Source: Haloarcula amylovorans (GTDB lineage: Archaea; Halobacteriota; Halobacteria; Halobacteriales; Haloarculaceae). Taken from it: DNA of 64,000 nt. The translations under genes and the position numbers were made by a program. The notes under the pieces were generated by a model, which saw only the letters and a list, made by a program, of their open reading frames with translations, was not told where the DNA came from and ran no database searches. Shown one piece after another: positions 32,157 to 41,065 of this stretch (position 1 is the stretch's first letter; each line of letters starts with the position of its first letter). Location of the stretch: assembly GCF_004681185.1 (NCBI RefSeq), contig NZ_SRIF01000001.1:310001-374000 (forward strand). The letters are read 5' to 3'.

Positions 32157-34970
32157 ATGAGTAACGAGGGTCAGCGAGCGCTGGGGGACTTCGCTCCGAG
32201 CGATGGCGACGGCGATGGGAAGCGGCCGGTCGCCGACGAAGCGGCGGCCGTTGCCGGCAACGGGGGGTCCGGGGCGAGCGTCGTCGACGTGGACGAACAG
32301 CAGTTCCCGCCGGTCGAGGAGACAGTGGCGTTCGTGGTGACGCAGGTCGACTACACAGTCGAGAGCAATGGCGACGGCGAGTTTCCCGTTGTCCACGTGT
32401 TCGGCCGAACCGACGACGACGAGGCGGTTCACGCACGCGTCTACGAGTTCAAGCCGTACTTCTACGCGCCGGTGGCGAGCGCGACCGAAGACCGGCTTCG
32501 GCAGTACGACAGCATCACTGGCTGGGAGGACGTCGACGAGAACGGCGACCCCTACGAGTCGATCCGCGGCGAGCGACTCCGCAAAATCTTCGGACAGACC
32601 CCCCGCGACGTGGGTCAGATGCGGGACGACTTCGACCACTACGAGGCGGACATCCTCTTTCCCAACCGCTTGCTCATCGACAAGGACATCACGAGTGGCG
32701 TTCAGGTTCCGGCCCGCGAACTCGACGACGGGAGCTATCAGGTCCACCACGAGGAAGTGACACCGGTCGAGGCCAGCGCCGAACCGCGGGTGAACACCTT
32801 CGACATCGAGGTCGACGACCGCCACGGGTTCCCCGAGGACGGCGAGGAGACCATCGTCTGTCTCACCTCTCACGATTCATACGACGACCAGTATATCGTC
32901 TGGCTGTACGAGTCCCCCGATGGCGTCGAGGGGCCGGCGGCGCTCACCGAGTACGACCCCATCCGCGAGGACGTCGACTTCGAGGCCGACGTGCGCGTCT
33001 TCGAGGAGGAGGAAGCGATGCTCGACGCGTTCATCGAGTACATCGAGACGACTGACCCTGACGTGCTGACGGGGTGGAACTTCGACGATTTCGACGCCCC
33101 CTATCTCTTAGACCGCATCGAGGAACTCCAGGGCTACGACCACGACTACGACCTCGACATCGACCGCCTCTCCCGAGTTGACGAGGTGTGGCGGAGCGAC
33201 TGGAACGGCCCTGACATCAAGGGCCGGGTCGTCTTCGACCTCCTCTATGCCTACAAGCGCACGCAGTTCACCGAACTGGAGTCCTACCGCCTAGACGCCG
33301 TCGGCGAACAGGAACTCGGCGTCGGCAAGGAACGGTACACCGGCGACATCGGCGACCTCTGGGAGGACGACCCCGAGCGACTGCTGGAGTACAACCTTCG
33401 GGACGTGGAACTCTGTGTGGAGTTGGACCGCGAACAGGACATTATCGACTTCTGGGACGAGGTTCGCACGTTCGTCGGCTGTAAGCTCGAAGACGCGACG
33501 ACGCCCGGCGACGCCGTCGACATGTACGTCCTCCACAAACTCTACGGCGAGTACGCCCTGCCCTCGAAGGGCCAGCAGGCGAGCGAGGACTACGAGGGCG
33601 GTGCCGTCTTCGACCCTATCACGGGCGTTCGCGAGAACGTTACGGTACTGGACCTGAAGTCACTCTATCCGATGTGCATGGTGACGACGAACGCGAGTCC
33701 GGAGACGAAAGTCGACCCCGAGACCTACGACGGTGACACCTACCGTGCGCCCAACGGCACCCACTTCCGGCAGGAACCGGACGGCGTCATCCGGGAGATG
33801 GTCGACGAACTCCTGACAGAACGCGAAGAGAAGAAAGAGCGACGGAACAGCCACAGCCCCGCAGACCCGGAGTACGAGCGCTACGACCGGCAGCAAGCAG
33901 CTGTCAAGGTAATTATGAATTCTTTATATGGGGTCCTGGGCTGGGACCGCTTCCGCCTCTACGACAAGGAGATGGGCGCGGCCGTCACCGCTACCGGTCG
34001 GGAGGTCATCGACTACACCGATGAAGTCGTCGAAAACGAAGGGTACGAGGTCGCATACGGGGACACTGACTCCGTTATGCTCCAACTCGGCGAGCTCGGT
34101 CCAGAGGACGTCGAGAGCGACGTGACCGTCTCTGACGAGATGCGCGAGAAGCATCCCGAGATGGCCGACGACGAACTGGAGACCATCGCGGCGACCATCC
34201 AGAAGGGGTTCGAAGTCGAGGAGACGATAAACGCCTCCTACGACGACTTCGCAAGCGACCGCCTCAACGCCGAGGACCACCGCTTCCAGATCGAGTTCGA
34301 GAAGCTCTACCGGCGGTTCTTCCAGGCGGGCAAGAAGAAGCGCTACGCTGGCCACATCGTCTGGAAGGAGGGCAAGCACGTCGACGACATCGACATCACG
34401 GGCTTCGAGTACCAGCGCTCCGACATCGCGCCCATCACCAAGCGCGTCCAGAAGGACGTCATCGACCGCATCGTCCACGGGGAGGACACAGAGAATCTCA
34501 AGACCTACGTCGGCGACGTCATCGAGGACTATCAGGCCGGCAACGTCGACTACGACGACGTGGGCATCCCCGGCGGCATCGGGAAGAAACTGGACAACTA
34601 CGACACCGACACCGCACAAGTTCGGGGAGCGAAGTACGCGAACCTTCTGTTGGGGACGAACTTCCAGAGCGGGTCGAAACCGAAGCGACTCTATCTCGAC
34701 CGAGTCCACGCCGACTTCTTCACGCGAATCGAGGACGAACTGGGTCTCGACCCGGCACAGGACCCGCTGTACGGCGAGTTCCGTCGGAATCCGGACGTCA
34801 TCTGCTTCGAGTACGCGGACCAGATTCCCGAGGAGTTCGAGGTCGACTGGGACAAGATGCTCGATAAAACGCTGAAGGGGCCGATCGCCCGCATTCTGGA
34901 GGCGCTCGACATCTCGTGGGACGAGGTCAAATCCGGGCAAGAACAGACTGGACTTGGCCAGTACATGTAG
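32157..34970 (+). CDS. polB: Family B DNA polymerase (PolB1), without inteins
   Basis: A 937-residue replicative-type polymerase. Exonuclease motifs are NTFDIEV (Exo I), LTGWNFDDFDAPYL (Exo II) and YNLRDVELCVELD (Exo III). Polymerase motifs are DLKSLYPMCM (A), KVIMNSLYGVLG (B) and YGDTDSV (C). All three are intact and no intein interrupts them, although haloarchaeal polB often carries inteins there. Motif B uses markedly AT-rich codons compared with the rest of the gene. The first 55 residues are a disordered acidic extension. Confidence 0.97.
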   Translation: MSNEGQRALGDFAPSDGDGDGKRPVADEAAAVAGNGGSGASVVDVDEQQFPPVEETVAFVVTQVDYTVESNGDGEFPVVHVFGRTDDDEAVHARVYEFKPYFYAPVASATEDRLRQYDSITGWEDVDENGDPYESIRGERLRKIFGQTPRDVGQMRDDFDHYEADILFPNRLLIDKDITSGVQVPARELDDGSYQVHHEEVTPVEASAEPRVNTFDIEVDDRHGFPEDGEETIVCLTSHDSYDDQYIVWLYESPDGVEGPAALTEYDPIREDVDFEADVRVFEEEEAMLDAFIEYIETTDPDVLTGWNFDDFDAPYLLDRIEELQGYDHDYDLDIDRLSRVDEVWRSDWNGPDIKGRVVFDLLYAYKRTQFTELESYRLDAVGEQELGVGKERYTGDIGDLWEDDPERLLEYNLRDVELCVELDREQDIIDFWDEVRTFVGCKLEDATTPGDAVDMYVLHKLYGEYALPSKGQQASEDYEGGAVFDPITGVRENVTVLDLKSLYPMCMVTTNASPETKVDPETYDGDTYRAPNGTHFRQEPDGVIREMVDELLTEREEKKERRNSHSPADPEYERYDRQQAAVKVIMNSLYGVLGWDRFRLYDKEMGAAVTATGREVIDYTDEVVENEGYEVAYGDTDSVMLQLGELGPEDVESDVTVSDEMREKHPEMADDELETIAATIQKGFEVEETINASYDDFASDRLNAEDHRFQIEFEKLYRRFFQAGKKKRYAGHIVWKEGKHVDDIDITGFEYQRSDIAPITKRVQKDVIDRIVHGEDTENLKTYVGDVIEDYQAGNVDYDDVGIPGGIGKKLDNYDTDTAQVRGAKYANLLLGTNFQSGSKPKRLYLDRVHADFFTRIEDELGLDPAQDPLYGEFRRNPDVICFEYADQIPEEFEVDWDKMLDKTLKGPIARILEALDISWDEVKSGQEQTGLGQYM

Positions 34971-34987
34971 CGTCGCAGCCGGACGGT

Positions 34988-35003
34988 TTTCTCGGCGGAG
35001 AAA
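34988..35003 (+). terminator. Short inverted repeat after polB
   Basis: TTTCTC-GGCG-GAGAAA begins 18 nt after the polB stop and is followed by an AT-rich tract. It may mark the 3' end of the polB transcript; it has no continuous U-run. Confidence 0.35.
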
Positions 35004-35012
35004 TATTGTTTC

Positions 35013-35018
35013 TATATA
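35013..35018 (+). promoter_or_regulatory. TATA box of the suf operon
   Basis: TATATA at 35013-35018 is a strong box. The predicted start of transcription (about 35040) leaves a leader of roughly 50 nt before ATG 35094, unusual for a haloarchaeal gene, or about 10 nt before the alternative in-frame ATG 35052. Confidence 0.55.
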
Positions 35019-35093
35019 CCGAACTCGATTTCGCCGCAATGCGAAAGCTTGATGGGTCAAACAGACCTTCTTTCGGTTGACCTAACAGACACT

Positions 35094-36005
35094 ATGGCAG
35101 TACTCGAAATCAACAATCTCCACGCAGAAGTCGCAGAAGAGGACGGTGAGACCATCCTTCGCGGTGTCAATCTCGAAGTCGAGTCCGGCGAGATCCACGC
35201 GCTGATGGGACCGAACGGCTCCGGGAAATCGACGACAGCGAAGATCATCGCCGGCCACCCGGCCTACGAAGTCACCGACGGCGAGGTCCTCATCCACCTC
35301 GAAGCAGACGAGTTCGGTGCGGACTTCGAGATTCCCGACGATCTCCGGACGTGGGATCTCCTCGACCTCGAACCGAACGAGCGCGCGGCGCTCGGCATCT
35401 TCCTCGGCTTCCAGTATCCCGCCGAGATCGAGGGCGTCACGATGGTGAACTTCCTCCGCACGGCGCTCAACGCCAAACTCGAAGAGCGCGAGGAACTGTT
35501 CGAGGACGACGAGGCCGACGAGGAGGAAGAAGAGGAGGCCGGCTACGACACTTCCCCGATGGAGGGCAACGTCGAAGAGGGCGAAGTCGGCGTCGCCGAG
35601 TTCCAGGAGATCCTCCAGGAGAAGATGGAGCAACTCGACATGGACGAGAAGTTCGCCTCCCGCTATCTGAACGCCGGCTTCTCCGGCGGGGAGAAGAAGC
35701 AGAACGAAGTCCTTCAAGCGGCCATCCTCGAACCTTCGATCGCCGTCCTCGACGAGATCGACTCCGGGCTCGACATCGACCGCCTGCAGGACGTCTCCAA
35801 CGGTATCAACGCGCTGCGCGACGAGCAGGGCACCGGCATCCTCCAGATTACCCACTACCAGCGCATCCTCGACTACGTCGAACCCGACCACGTTCACGTC
35901 ATGCTCGACGGCGAGATCGCCAAGTCCGGCGGCGCTGAACTGGCCGAGCAACTCGAAGACGAAGGGTACGACTGGGTCCGCGAGGAAGTTTACGAGGCCG
36001 CGTAA
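35094..36005 (+). CDS. sufC: Fe-S cluster assembly ATPase SufC
   Basis: A 303-residue ABC ATPase. Walker A is [10 protein letters not shown], the signature is [10 protein letters not shown] and Walker B is [13 protein letters not shown], the SufC-specific combination; [12 protein letters not shown] is the H-loop region. An acidic insertion (about residues 140-160, [13 protein letters not shown]) is typical of haloarchaeal SufC. The start chosen is ATG 35094 ([13 protein letters not shown]), which matches the family; ATG 35052 would add 14 residues. First gene of sufCBD, which builds Fe-S clusters in the cytosol. Confidence 0.95.
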   Translation: MAVLEINNLHAEVAEEDGETILRGVNLEVESGEIHALMGPNGSGKSTTAKIIAGHPAYEVTDGEVLIHLEADEFGADFEIPDDLRTWDLLDLEPNERAALGIFLGFQYPAEIEGVTMVNFLRTALNAKLEEREELFEDDEADEEEEEEAGYDTSPMEGNVEEGEVGVAEFQEILQEKMEQLDMDEKFASRYLNAGFSGGEKKQNEVLQAAILEPSIAVLDEIDSGLDIDRLQDVSNGINALRDEQGTGILQITHYQRILDYVEPDHVHVMLDGEIAKSGGAELAEQLEDEGYDWVREEVYEAA

Positions 36006-36041
36006 CACCCTTCCGTCCACGACACCAACACCAATACACCA

Positions 36042-37472
36042 ATGAGTTCAGATCAAGACCATCTCAAAGAGACCGACACCGAGGCTCGTTTCGAGTTCAA
36101 GAAGGAGGAGAACGCCGCCTTCGAGACCGAGAAGGGCCTCACCGAGGAGACCGTCCGGGTCATCTCGGAAGACAAAGACGAACCCGAGTGGATGCTCCAG
36201 CGCCGCCTGCGCGCGCTAGAGCAGTTCCAGGAAATGCCCATGCCGGAAGGCTGGCCGGGCGCGCCCGACCTCTCGGAGGTAGACATCGAGGACATTGTCC
36301 CGTACATCCGCCCGGACATCGAGACACGCGGCGGGGCCGACTCCTGGGAGGACCTCCCGGAGGAGATTCAGGACACCTTCGACAAACTGGGCATCCCGGA
36401 AGCCGAGAAAAACGCCCTCTCGGGCGTCGGCGCGCAGTACGAGTCCGAAATCGTCTACCAGAACATGCAGGAGCGCTGGGAGGAGAAAGGCGTCATCTTC
36501 TGTGACATGGACAAGGCCGTCCAAGAGCACGAAGAAATCGTCAAAGACCACTTCATGACGAAGTGTGTCCCGCCGAGCGACAACAAGTTCGCCGCGCTCC
36601 ACGGCGCGGTGTGGTCCGGCGGGTCGTTCGTCTACATCCCGGAGGACACCACCGTCGAGATGCCCGTGCAGGCGTACTTCCGGATGAACTCCGAGGGGAT
36701 GGGGCAGTTCGAGCACACGCTCATCATCGCCGAGGAGAACTCCGAAGTCCACTACATCGAAGGCTGTTCCGCCCCGAAGTACTCCGCGTTCAACCTCCAC
36801 TCCGGCGGCGTCGAAGTGTTCGTCGGCGAGAACGCCCACGTCCAGTACTCAACTGTGCAGAACTGGTCGAAGAACACGTACAACCTCAACACCAAGCGCG
36901 CCATCTGCGAGGCCGACGGCACGATGGAGTGGGTTTCGGGCAGCATGGGCTCGAAAGCCACGATGCTGTACCCCTCCACCGTTCTCAAGGGTCCCGGCGC
37001 GACGGACAACCACATCACCATCGCCATGGCTGGCGAGGGACAGGACATCGACACCGGCGCGAAGGTCTACCACAACGCGCCCGAGACGAAGTCCACCATC
37101 GAGTCCAAGTCCATCGCGAAGGACGGCGGCCGCACGAACTACCGCGGCCTCGTCCACATCGCCGACGGCGCGGAGGACTCCTCTACGTCCGTCGAGTGTG
37201 ACGCGCTGATGTTCGACAACGACTCCACCTCCGACACGATGCCGTACATGGAGATTCAGGAGTCGAAAGTCGACGTCGCCCACGAGGCGACTGTCGGCAA
37301 GATCGGCGACGAGGACGTCTTCTACCTCCAGTCGCGTGGACTGGACGACGACGACGCAAAGCAGATGATCGTCGCCGGGTTCATCGAACCCATCACGGAG
37401 GAACTGCCTATCGAGTACGCGGTCGAACTCAACCGCCTCATCGAACTGGAGATGGAGGGCTCGCTCGGATAA
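36042..37472 (+). CDS. sufB: Fe-S cluster assembly scaffold SufB
   Basis: A 476-residue SufB. Family landmarks include EWMLQRRLRALEQF, CVPPSDNKFAALHGAVWSGG, VHYIEGCSAPKYSAFNLHSG (GCSAP motif) and a right-handed beta-helix core ending with SRGLDDDDAKQMIVAGFIEP. It forms the SufBC2D complex and is the likely site of nascent cluster assembly. The gene begins 36 nt after sufC and ends 2 nt before sufD. Confidence 0.96.
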   Translation: MSSDQDHLKETDTEARFEFKKEENAAFETEKGLTEETVRVISEDKDEPEWMLQRRLRALEQFQEMPMPEGWPGAPDLSEVDIEDIVPYIRPDIETRGGADSWEDLPEEIQDTFDKLGIPEAEKNALSGVGAQYESEIVYQNMQERWEEKGVIFCDMDKAVQEHEEIVKDHFMTKCVPPSDNKFAALHGAVWSGGSFVYIPEDTTVEMPVQAYFRMNSEGMGQFEHTLIIAEENSEVHYIEGCSAPKYSAFNLHSGGVEVFVGENAHVQYSTVQNWSKNTYNLNTKRAICEADGTMEWVSGSMGSKATMLYPSTVLKGPGATDNHITIAMAGEGQDIDTGAKVYHNAPETKSTIESKSIAKDGGRTNYRGLVHIADGAEDSSTSVECDALMFDNDSTSDTMPYMEIQESKVDVAHEATVGKIGDEDVFYLQSRGLDDDDAKQMIVAGFIEPITEELPIEYAVELNRLIELEMEGSLG

Positions 37473-37474
37473 CC

Positions 37475-38686
37475 ATGAGCACGCAGGTACACGCAGATCT
37501 CACAGAGAGCCAGGTCGAACAGATATCGTCGGACCTAGACGAGCCAGAGTGGCTCCTGGAGACGCGAAAAGCGGCGCTCGCGGCGCTCGACGACCTCGAG
37601 ATGCCCGACGTCATCCAGACGCCCGGCCGCAAGTGGACGAACCTCGACGCGCTGGATTACGAGTCGCTCGTCGACCCGTTGGACTACGCACAGGACAAGG
37701 ACCGCATCGACGCCGAGGGCGTCGACGTCCTCTCTTGGTCCGAAGCGCTCGACCAGCACGGCGACCTGATCGAGGATCACTTCGGCTCGGTCGTCGACCC
37801 CCAGCGAGACTACCTCACGGCGCTGTCGACGGCGCTGTTCTCGGCCGGGACCGTCGTCTACGTCCCCGAGGGCGTCGACGCCGAGGACGTGAAGATTCGG
37901 ACGACGATGAACAGCCAGTCGCTGTTCAACTACACACTCGTCGTCGCCGAGGAGTCGGCCTCGGTCACGATTCTCGAACGACAGGAGAACGGCGATGCCG
38001 TCGAGGGCAATCAGTACTACTCCGGTGTCGTCGAGGCGTCGGTCGGCGAGAACGCCTACGTCCAGTACGGCACGCTCCAGAACCTCTCGGAGGAGACCTA
38101 CAACTATCAGGTCAAGCGCGGCCACGCCGACACCTACGGCACGCTCGACTGGATCGACGGCAACATCGGTTCCCGACTGACGAAGAGCAACGTCGAGACG
38201 CGCCTGCTCGGTGACTCCTCGGAGTCCCAGATCGTCGGCGCGTTCTTCGGACACGACGACCAGCACTTCGACATTGCCAGCCGCGTCTGGCACGAGGCCG
38301 AGCACACGGTCGCGGACCTCGTCACGCGCGGTGTGCTGGACGACAAAGCGCGCTCGGTCTACGAGGGCGTCCAGGACGTCGGCCGCGAGGCGTGGGACAC
38401 CTCCTCGTACCAGCGCGAGAACACGCTGATGCTCTCGGACGAATCGGAGGCCGACGCCTCGCCGAAGCTCATCATCAACAACCACGACACCGAGGCCTCT
38501 CACTCCGCAACGGTGGGACAGGTCGACGAAGAGGACATGTTCTACATGACCTCCCGCGGTGTCAACCCCGACGCGGCGAAGAACATGCTCGTCGAGGGCT
38601 TCTTCGTCCCCGTCCTCGATGAAGTCGAAGTCGACGAACTCCGCGAGGACTTAGACCAGCTCATTTACGAGCGTCTGCGGAATTGA
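37475..38686 (+). CDS. sufD: Fe-S cluster assembly protein SufD
   Basis: A 403-residue SufD. It shares the beta-helix fold with SufB (VGENAYVQYGTLQNLSEETY; GNIGSRLTKSNVETRLLGDS), and ends SRGVNPDAAKNMLVEGFFVP with a C-terminal helical domain. It contains INNHDTEASHSATVGQ, where the His common to SufD at the SufB-SufD interface falls. It completes the sufCBD operon. Confidence 0.95.
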   Translation: MSTQVHADLTESQVEQISSDLDEPEWLLETRKAALAALDDLEMPDVIQTPGRKWTNLDALDYESLVDPLDYAQDKDRIDAEGVDVLSWSEALDQHGDLIEDHFGSVVDPQRDYLTALSTALFSAGTVVYVPEGVDAEDVKIRTTMNSQSLFNYTLVVAEESASVTILERQENGDAVEGNQYYSGVVEASVGENAYVQYGTLQNLSEETYNYQVKRGHADTYGTLDWIDGNIGSRLTKSNVETRLLGDSSESQIVGAFFGHDDQHFDIASRVWHEAEHTVADLVTRGVLDDKARSVYEGVQDVGREAWDTSSYQRENTLMLSDESEADASPKLIINNHDTEASHSATVGQVDEEDMFYMTSRGVNPDAAKNMLVEGFFVPVLDEVEVDELREDLDQLIYERLRN

Positions 38687-38691
38687 AACGA

Positions 38692-38730
38692 CCGCAGGCT
38701 CGAAAGAACTCGTTCTTTCGGCGTCTGCGG
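38692..38730 (+). terminator. Hairpin after sufD
   Basis: CCGCAG (38692-38697) and CTGCGG (38725-38730) flank a near-perfect stem CGAAAGAAC/GTTCTTTCG (38701-38709, 38712-38720). It starts 5 nt after the sufD stop. The upstream CTGCGG inside the sufD end (38675-38680) can pair with the same CCGCAG, giving an alternative fold. Confidence 0.55.
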
Positions 38731-38806
38731 GAGTAAACCGACGGCTTACTTTCTGCGGTTCGTCGTCTTCTGCGCTTCTTTCGCTTTTGAACGCCGCCAG
38801 GCGTGA

Positions 38807-40450
38807 CTACGCCGACCGTGTCCGGGGGCGGCCGAGGCGGAGCCAGCAGTACTCGTAGCTGTCGAGTTCGATGCTCACTGTATCGCTATCGAGGGAGTAC
38901 TCCCCGGGTCCGAGCAGATGGGTCACCACGTCGTCGGGGGCGTCGAGGCTGACGGTCGTCGAGTCGGCGCTCACGTTGTGGGCGGTCAGCAGCGTCGTCT
39001 CGCCCCAATCGCTCCGGTGAAGGAAGACAGTCTGATCGCCCGTCTCGACGATGGACTGTTCACCTCGAGAAAGTTCCGGACAGGCCTTTCGAGTGGCGAC
39101 AATCTCGCGAACGTGGGCCAACAGCGAGTCGGGCTCGCCGCTCTGGGCGGCGACGTTGATCGCGTCGGGGCCGTACTCCCCCTCGACGACCGGTCTGAGA
39201 AACGTCTCGGCGTCGCCCGTCGAGAACCCGCCCGTGGCGTCGTCGGTCCACTGGATGGGCGTCCGGACGGCATCACGACCCGGCAGGGACAGGTCGTCGC
39301 CCATCCCGATTTCGTCGCCGGCGACGATGATTGGCGTCCCTGGGAGCGCGAAACAGAGGCTGGTCGCACAGGCGATGCGGTCCGGGTCGCCGTCCAAGAG
39401 CGGGGCCAGTCGGCGACGGACGCCGCGACCGTAGATGCGCGTGTCGGGGTCGGCAGCGATACGCTCGAACGCCCGGTCGAACTCCTCACGGGGGAGCGGC
39501 CCGAGGTTCAACTCGTCGAAGTTCCGGAGGAAGTTCGCCCACTGGCCGTGTTCCACTATCTCCTCGTAGTCGGGCAGCCGGTCGAACGCTTCGGCGAGAT
39601 GGTCGGCGTTCTCGTCGACGAGCGCCCAAACGAGGTGGGCGTTCGAGACGAAACTCAAGAGGAGGTCGAACTCGTTTCCGGTCCCGAAGTAGCGTTTCAG
39701 TTCGGCGGGTTCGTCGTCGGCTTCGGCCAGCAGAACCGTCTCTTCGTCGACGTTACTGACGGTCGTCTTCATCCGCCTGAACAGCGAGTGCGGGTCGTCG
39801 ATGGAGACCGGCTCGGCTCCCTTCGGTCCGATCATCGGCGTCGCGGCGTCCACGCGGAACCCGTCGAGACCCTGTTCGGTCCAGAATTCGAGGACGCGCT
39901 CGATCTCGTCTTGCACCGCGGGGTTCGAGACGTTCAGGTCGGGCTGGAAGTGATAGAACTGGTGGTAGTAGTGTGCGTCGGCGGCCTCGTCGTAGGTCCA
40001 GACATCGTCTTCCTCGCCGGGGAAGATGTTCTGTACGTCAGGCGCGCTATCGGGGTCGTCCGTCCAGAGGTAGTAGTCCTGATACGCTTCGTCGCCGTTG
40101 CGAGCGCGCTGAAACCACGGATGTTCCGTCGAGGTGTGGTTGAACACCATGTCGGCGAGGACGCGCATCCCCCGGTCGTGGGCCTCATCGAGGAATCGCC
40201 GGAAGTCCCCCATCGTCCCGAGCCGCTCGTCGATGCCATAGTAGTCGGCAACGTCGTAGCCGTTGTCACGCCACGGACTTGGGTAAAAGGGTAACAACCA
40301 CAGACAGGTCACGCCGAGGTCGTCGAGGTAGTCGAGTCGGTCACGGAGGCCGACGAAGTCGCCGATACCGTCCCCGTTCCCGTCGGCGAACGTCTTCACG
40401 TCGAGCGAGTAGATGACCGCGTCGCGGTACCACTGGGGATGGTCAGTCAT
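38807..40450 (-). CDS. GH13 alpha-amylase-family enzyme, trehalose synthase-like
   Basis: A 547-residue GH13 protein of the TreS/alpha-glucosidase group: MTDHPQWYRDAVIYSLDVKT at the N-terminus, DGFRVDAA with nucleophile Asp201, LLAEADDEP with acid/base Glu243, and FLRNFDEL where the family has NHD. The His is Phe311, and the third catalytic Asp312 is kept. A C-terminal beta domain covers about residues 450-540. It could interconvert maltose and trehalose or cleave alpha-glucosides. It is convergent with sufD and stands alone. Confidence 0.87.
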   Translation of the reverse strand: MTDHPQWYRDAVIYSLDVKTFADGNGDGIGDFVGLRDRLDYLDDLGVTCLWLLPFYPSPWRDNGYDVADYYGIDERLGTMGDFRRFLDEAHDRGMRVLADMVFNHTSTEHPWFQRARNGDEAYQDYYLWTDDPDSAPDVQNIFPGEEDDVWTYDEAADAHYYHQFYHFQPDLNVSNPAVQDEIERVLEFWTEQGLDGFRVDAATPMIGPKGAEPVSIDDPHSLFRRMKTTVSNVDEETVLLAEADDEPAELKRYFGTGNEFDLLLSFVSNAHLVWALVDENADHLAEAFDRLPDYEEIVEHGQWANFLRNFDELNLGPLPREEFDRAFERIAADPDTRIYGRGVRRRLAPLLDGDPDRIACATSLCFALPGTPIIVAGDEIGMGDDLSLPGRDAVRTPIQWTDDATGGFSTGDAETFLRPVVEGEYGPDAINVAAQSGEPDSLLAHVREIVATRKACPELSRGEQSIVETGDQTVFLHRSDWGETTLLTAHNVSADSTTVSLDAPDDVVTHLLGPGEYSLDSDTVSIELDSYEYCWLRLGRPRTRSA

Positions 40451-40521
40451 TGCTGGTCACTTCCCACGTGTTCTCCCGTGCGGCTAAAAGTACCGGCGCG
40501 CCGAACCCGACAGGGAACGGC

Positions 40522-40529
40522 TTAAGTTT
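40522..40529 (+). promoter_or_regulatory. TATA-like box before the ferritin-like/SirR operon
   Basis: TTAAGTTT lies 22-29 nt upstream of ATG 40551, the start of the short leader ORF, and 54-61 nt upstream of GTG 40583. The spacing fits a leaderless start at 40551. Confidence 0.45.
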
Positions 40530-40550
40530 CACCCTCTCCGACGTGTCCAC

Positions 40551-40586
40551 ATGACTGCATCGCCACGTCCGGGGGTGACGCCGTGA
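40551..40586 (+). CDS. Predicted 11-residue leader peptide ORF
   Basis: The ORF ATG...TGA encodes MTASPRPGVTP and its stop TGA overlaps the GTG start of the next gene (GTGA). The upstream TTAAGTTT box places the expected leaderless start at this ATG. It may couple translation of the ferritin-like gene. It could also be chance; conservation of the peptide would decide. Confidence 0.4.
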   Translation: MTASPRPGVTP

Positions 40587-41065
40587 GTCTGACCCAACCG
40601 GTCGCATCGGACCACCAACTCGCGCGGCTGCTCCAGATCGGCATCGTCCTCGAAGAGGTCGTCGAGGCCCGTGCCTCGAAACACGCCGAGGAGTCCGGCG
40701 AGACGCTCGACCCAGCGGTCGGCGAGCTACTCGACCACGCCGCCGCGGAGTCGGCTGACCACCGCCGCCGCCTCGAAGCGCTCGTCGACGACCTCGAAGC
40801 CGAGACCGTCGCCTTCGAAGAGATCCAGACGCTCGTCGAGGCCCAGTACGAGACCGACGAGGACTTCGACGGGATTCTCTACGATCAGCTCTGTAACGAG
40901 GAGACCGCCTACAAGTTCTACGACGACCTCATCGAGGCGATCGAGGTCTCGGAGGCGTCGTTTACCGTCGACCGCGACCGTCTGCTGGAGGTACTGCGAA
41001 CCATCCGCGAGGAGGAGGCCGAGGGGGCCGAGGAAGTGACCAAACTCATGGAGGAACGACAATGA
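40583..41065 (+). CDS. Ferritin-like/rubrerythrin-like helical protein
   Basis: A 160-residue all-helical protein from GTG 40583. It has Glu/His-rich helices (LLQIGIVLEEVVEARASKHA, LDHAAAESADHRRRLEALVD, CNEETAYKFYDDLIEAIEVS) typical of ferritin-like carboxylate di-iron bundles. It overlaps sirR by ATGA, so the pair is co-translated. Coupling to a DtxR-type regulator suggests iron or manganese handling. Whether all ligand residues of a di-iron site are present cannot be settled by eye. Confidence 0.7.
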   Translation: MSLTQPVASDHQLARLLQIGIVLEEVVEARASKHAEESGETLDPAVGELLDHAAAESADHRRRLEALVDDLEAETVAFEEIQTLVEAQYETDEDFDGILYDQLCNEETAYKFYDDLIEAIEVSEASFTVDRDRLLEVLRTIREEEAEGAEEVTKLMEERQ

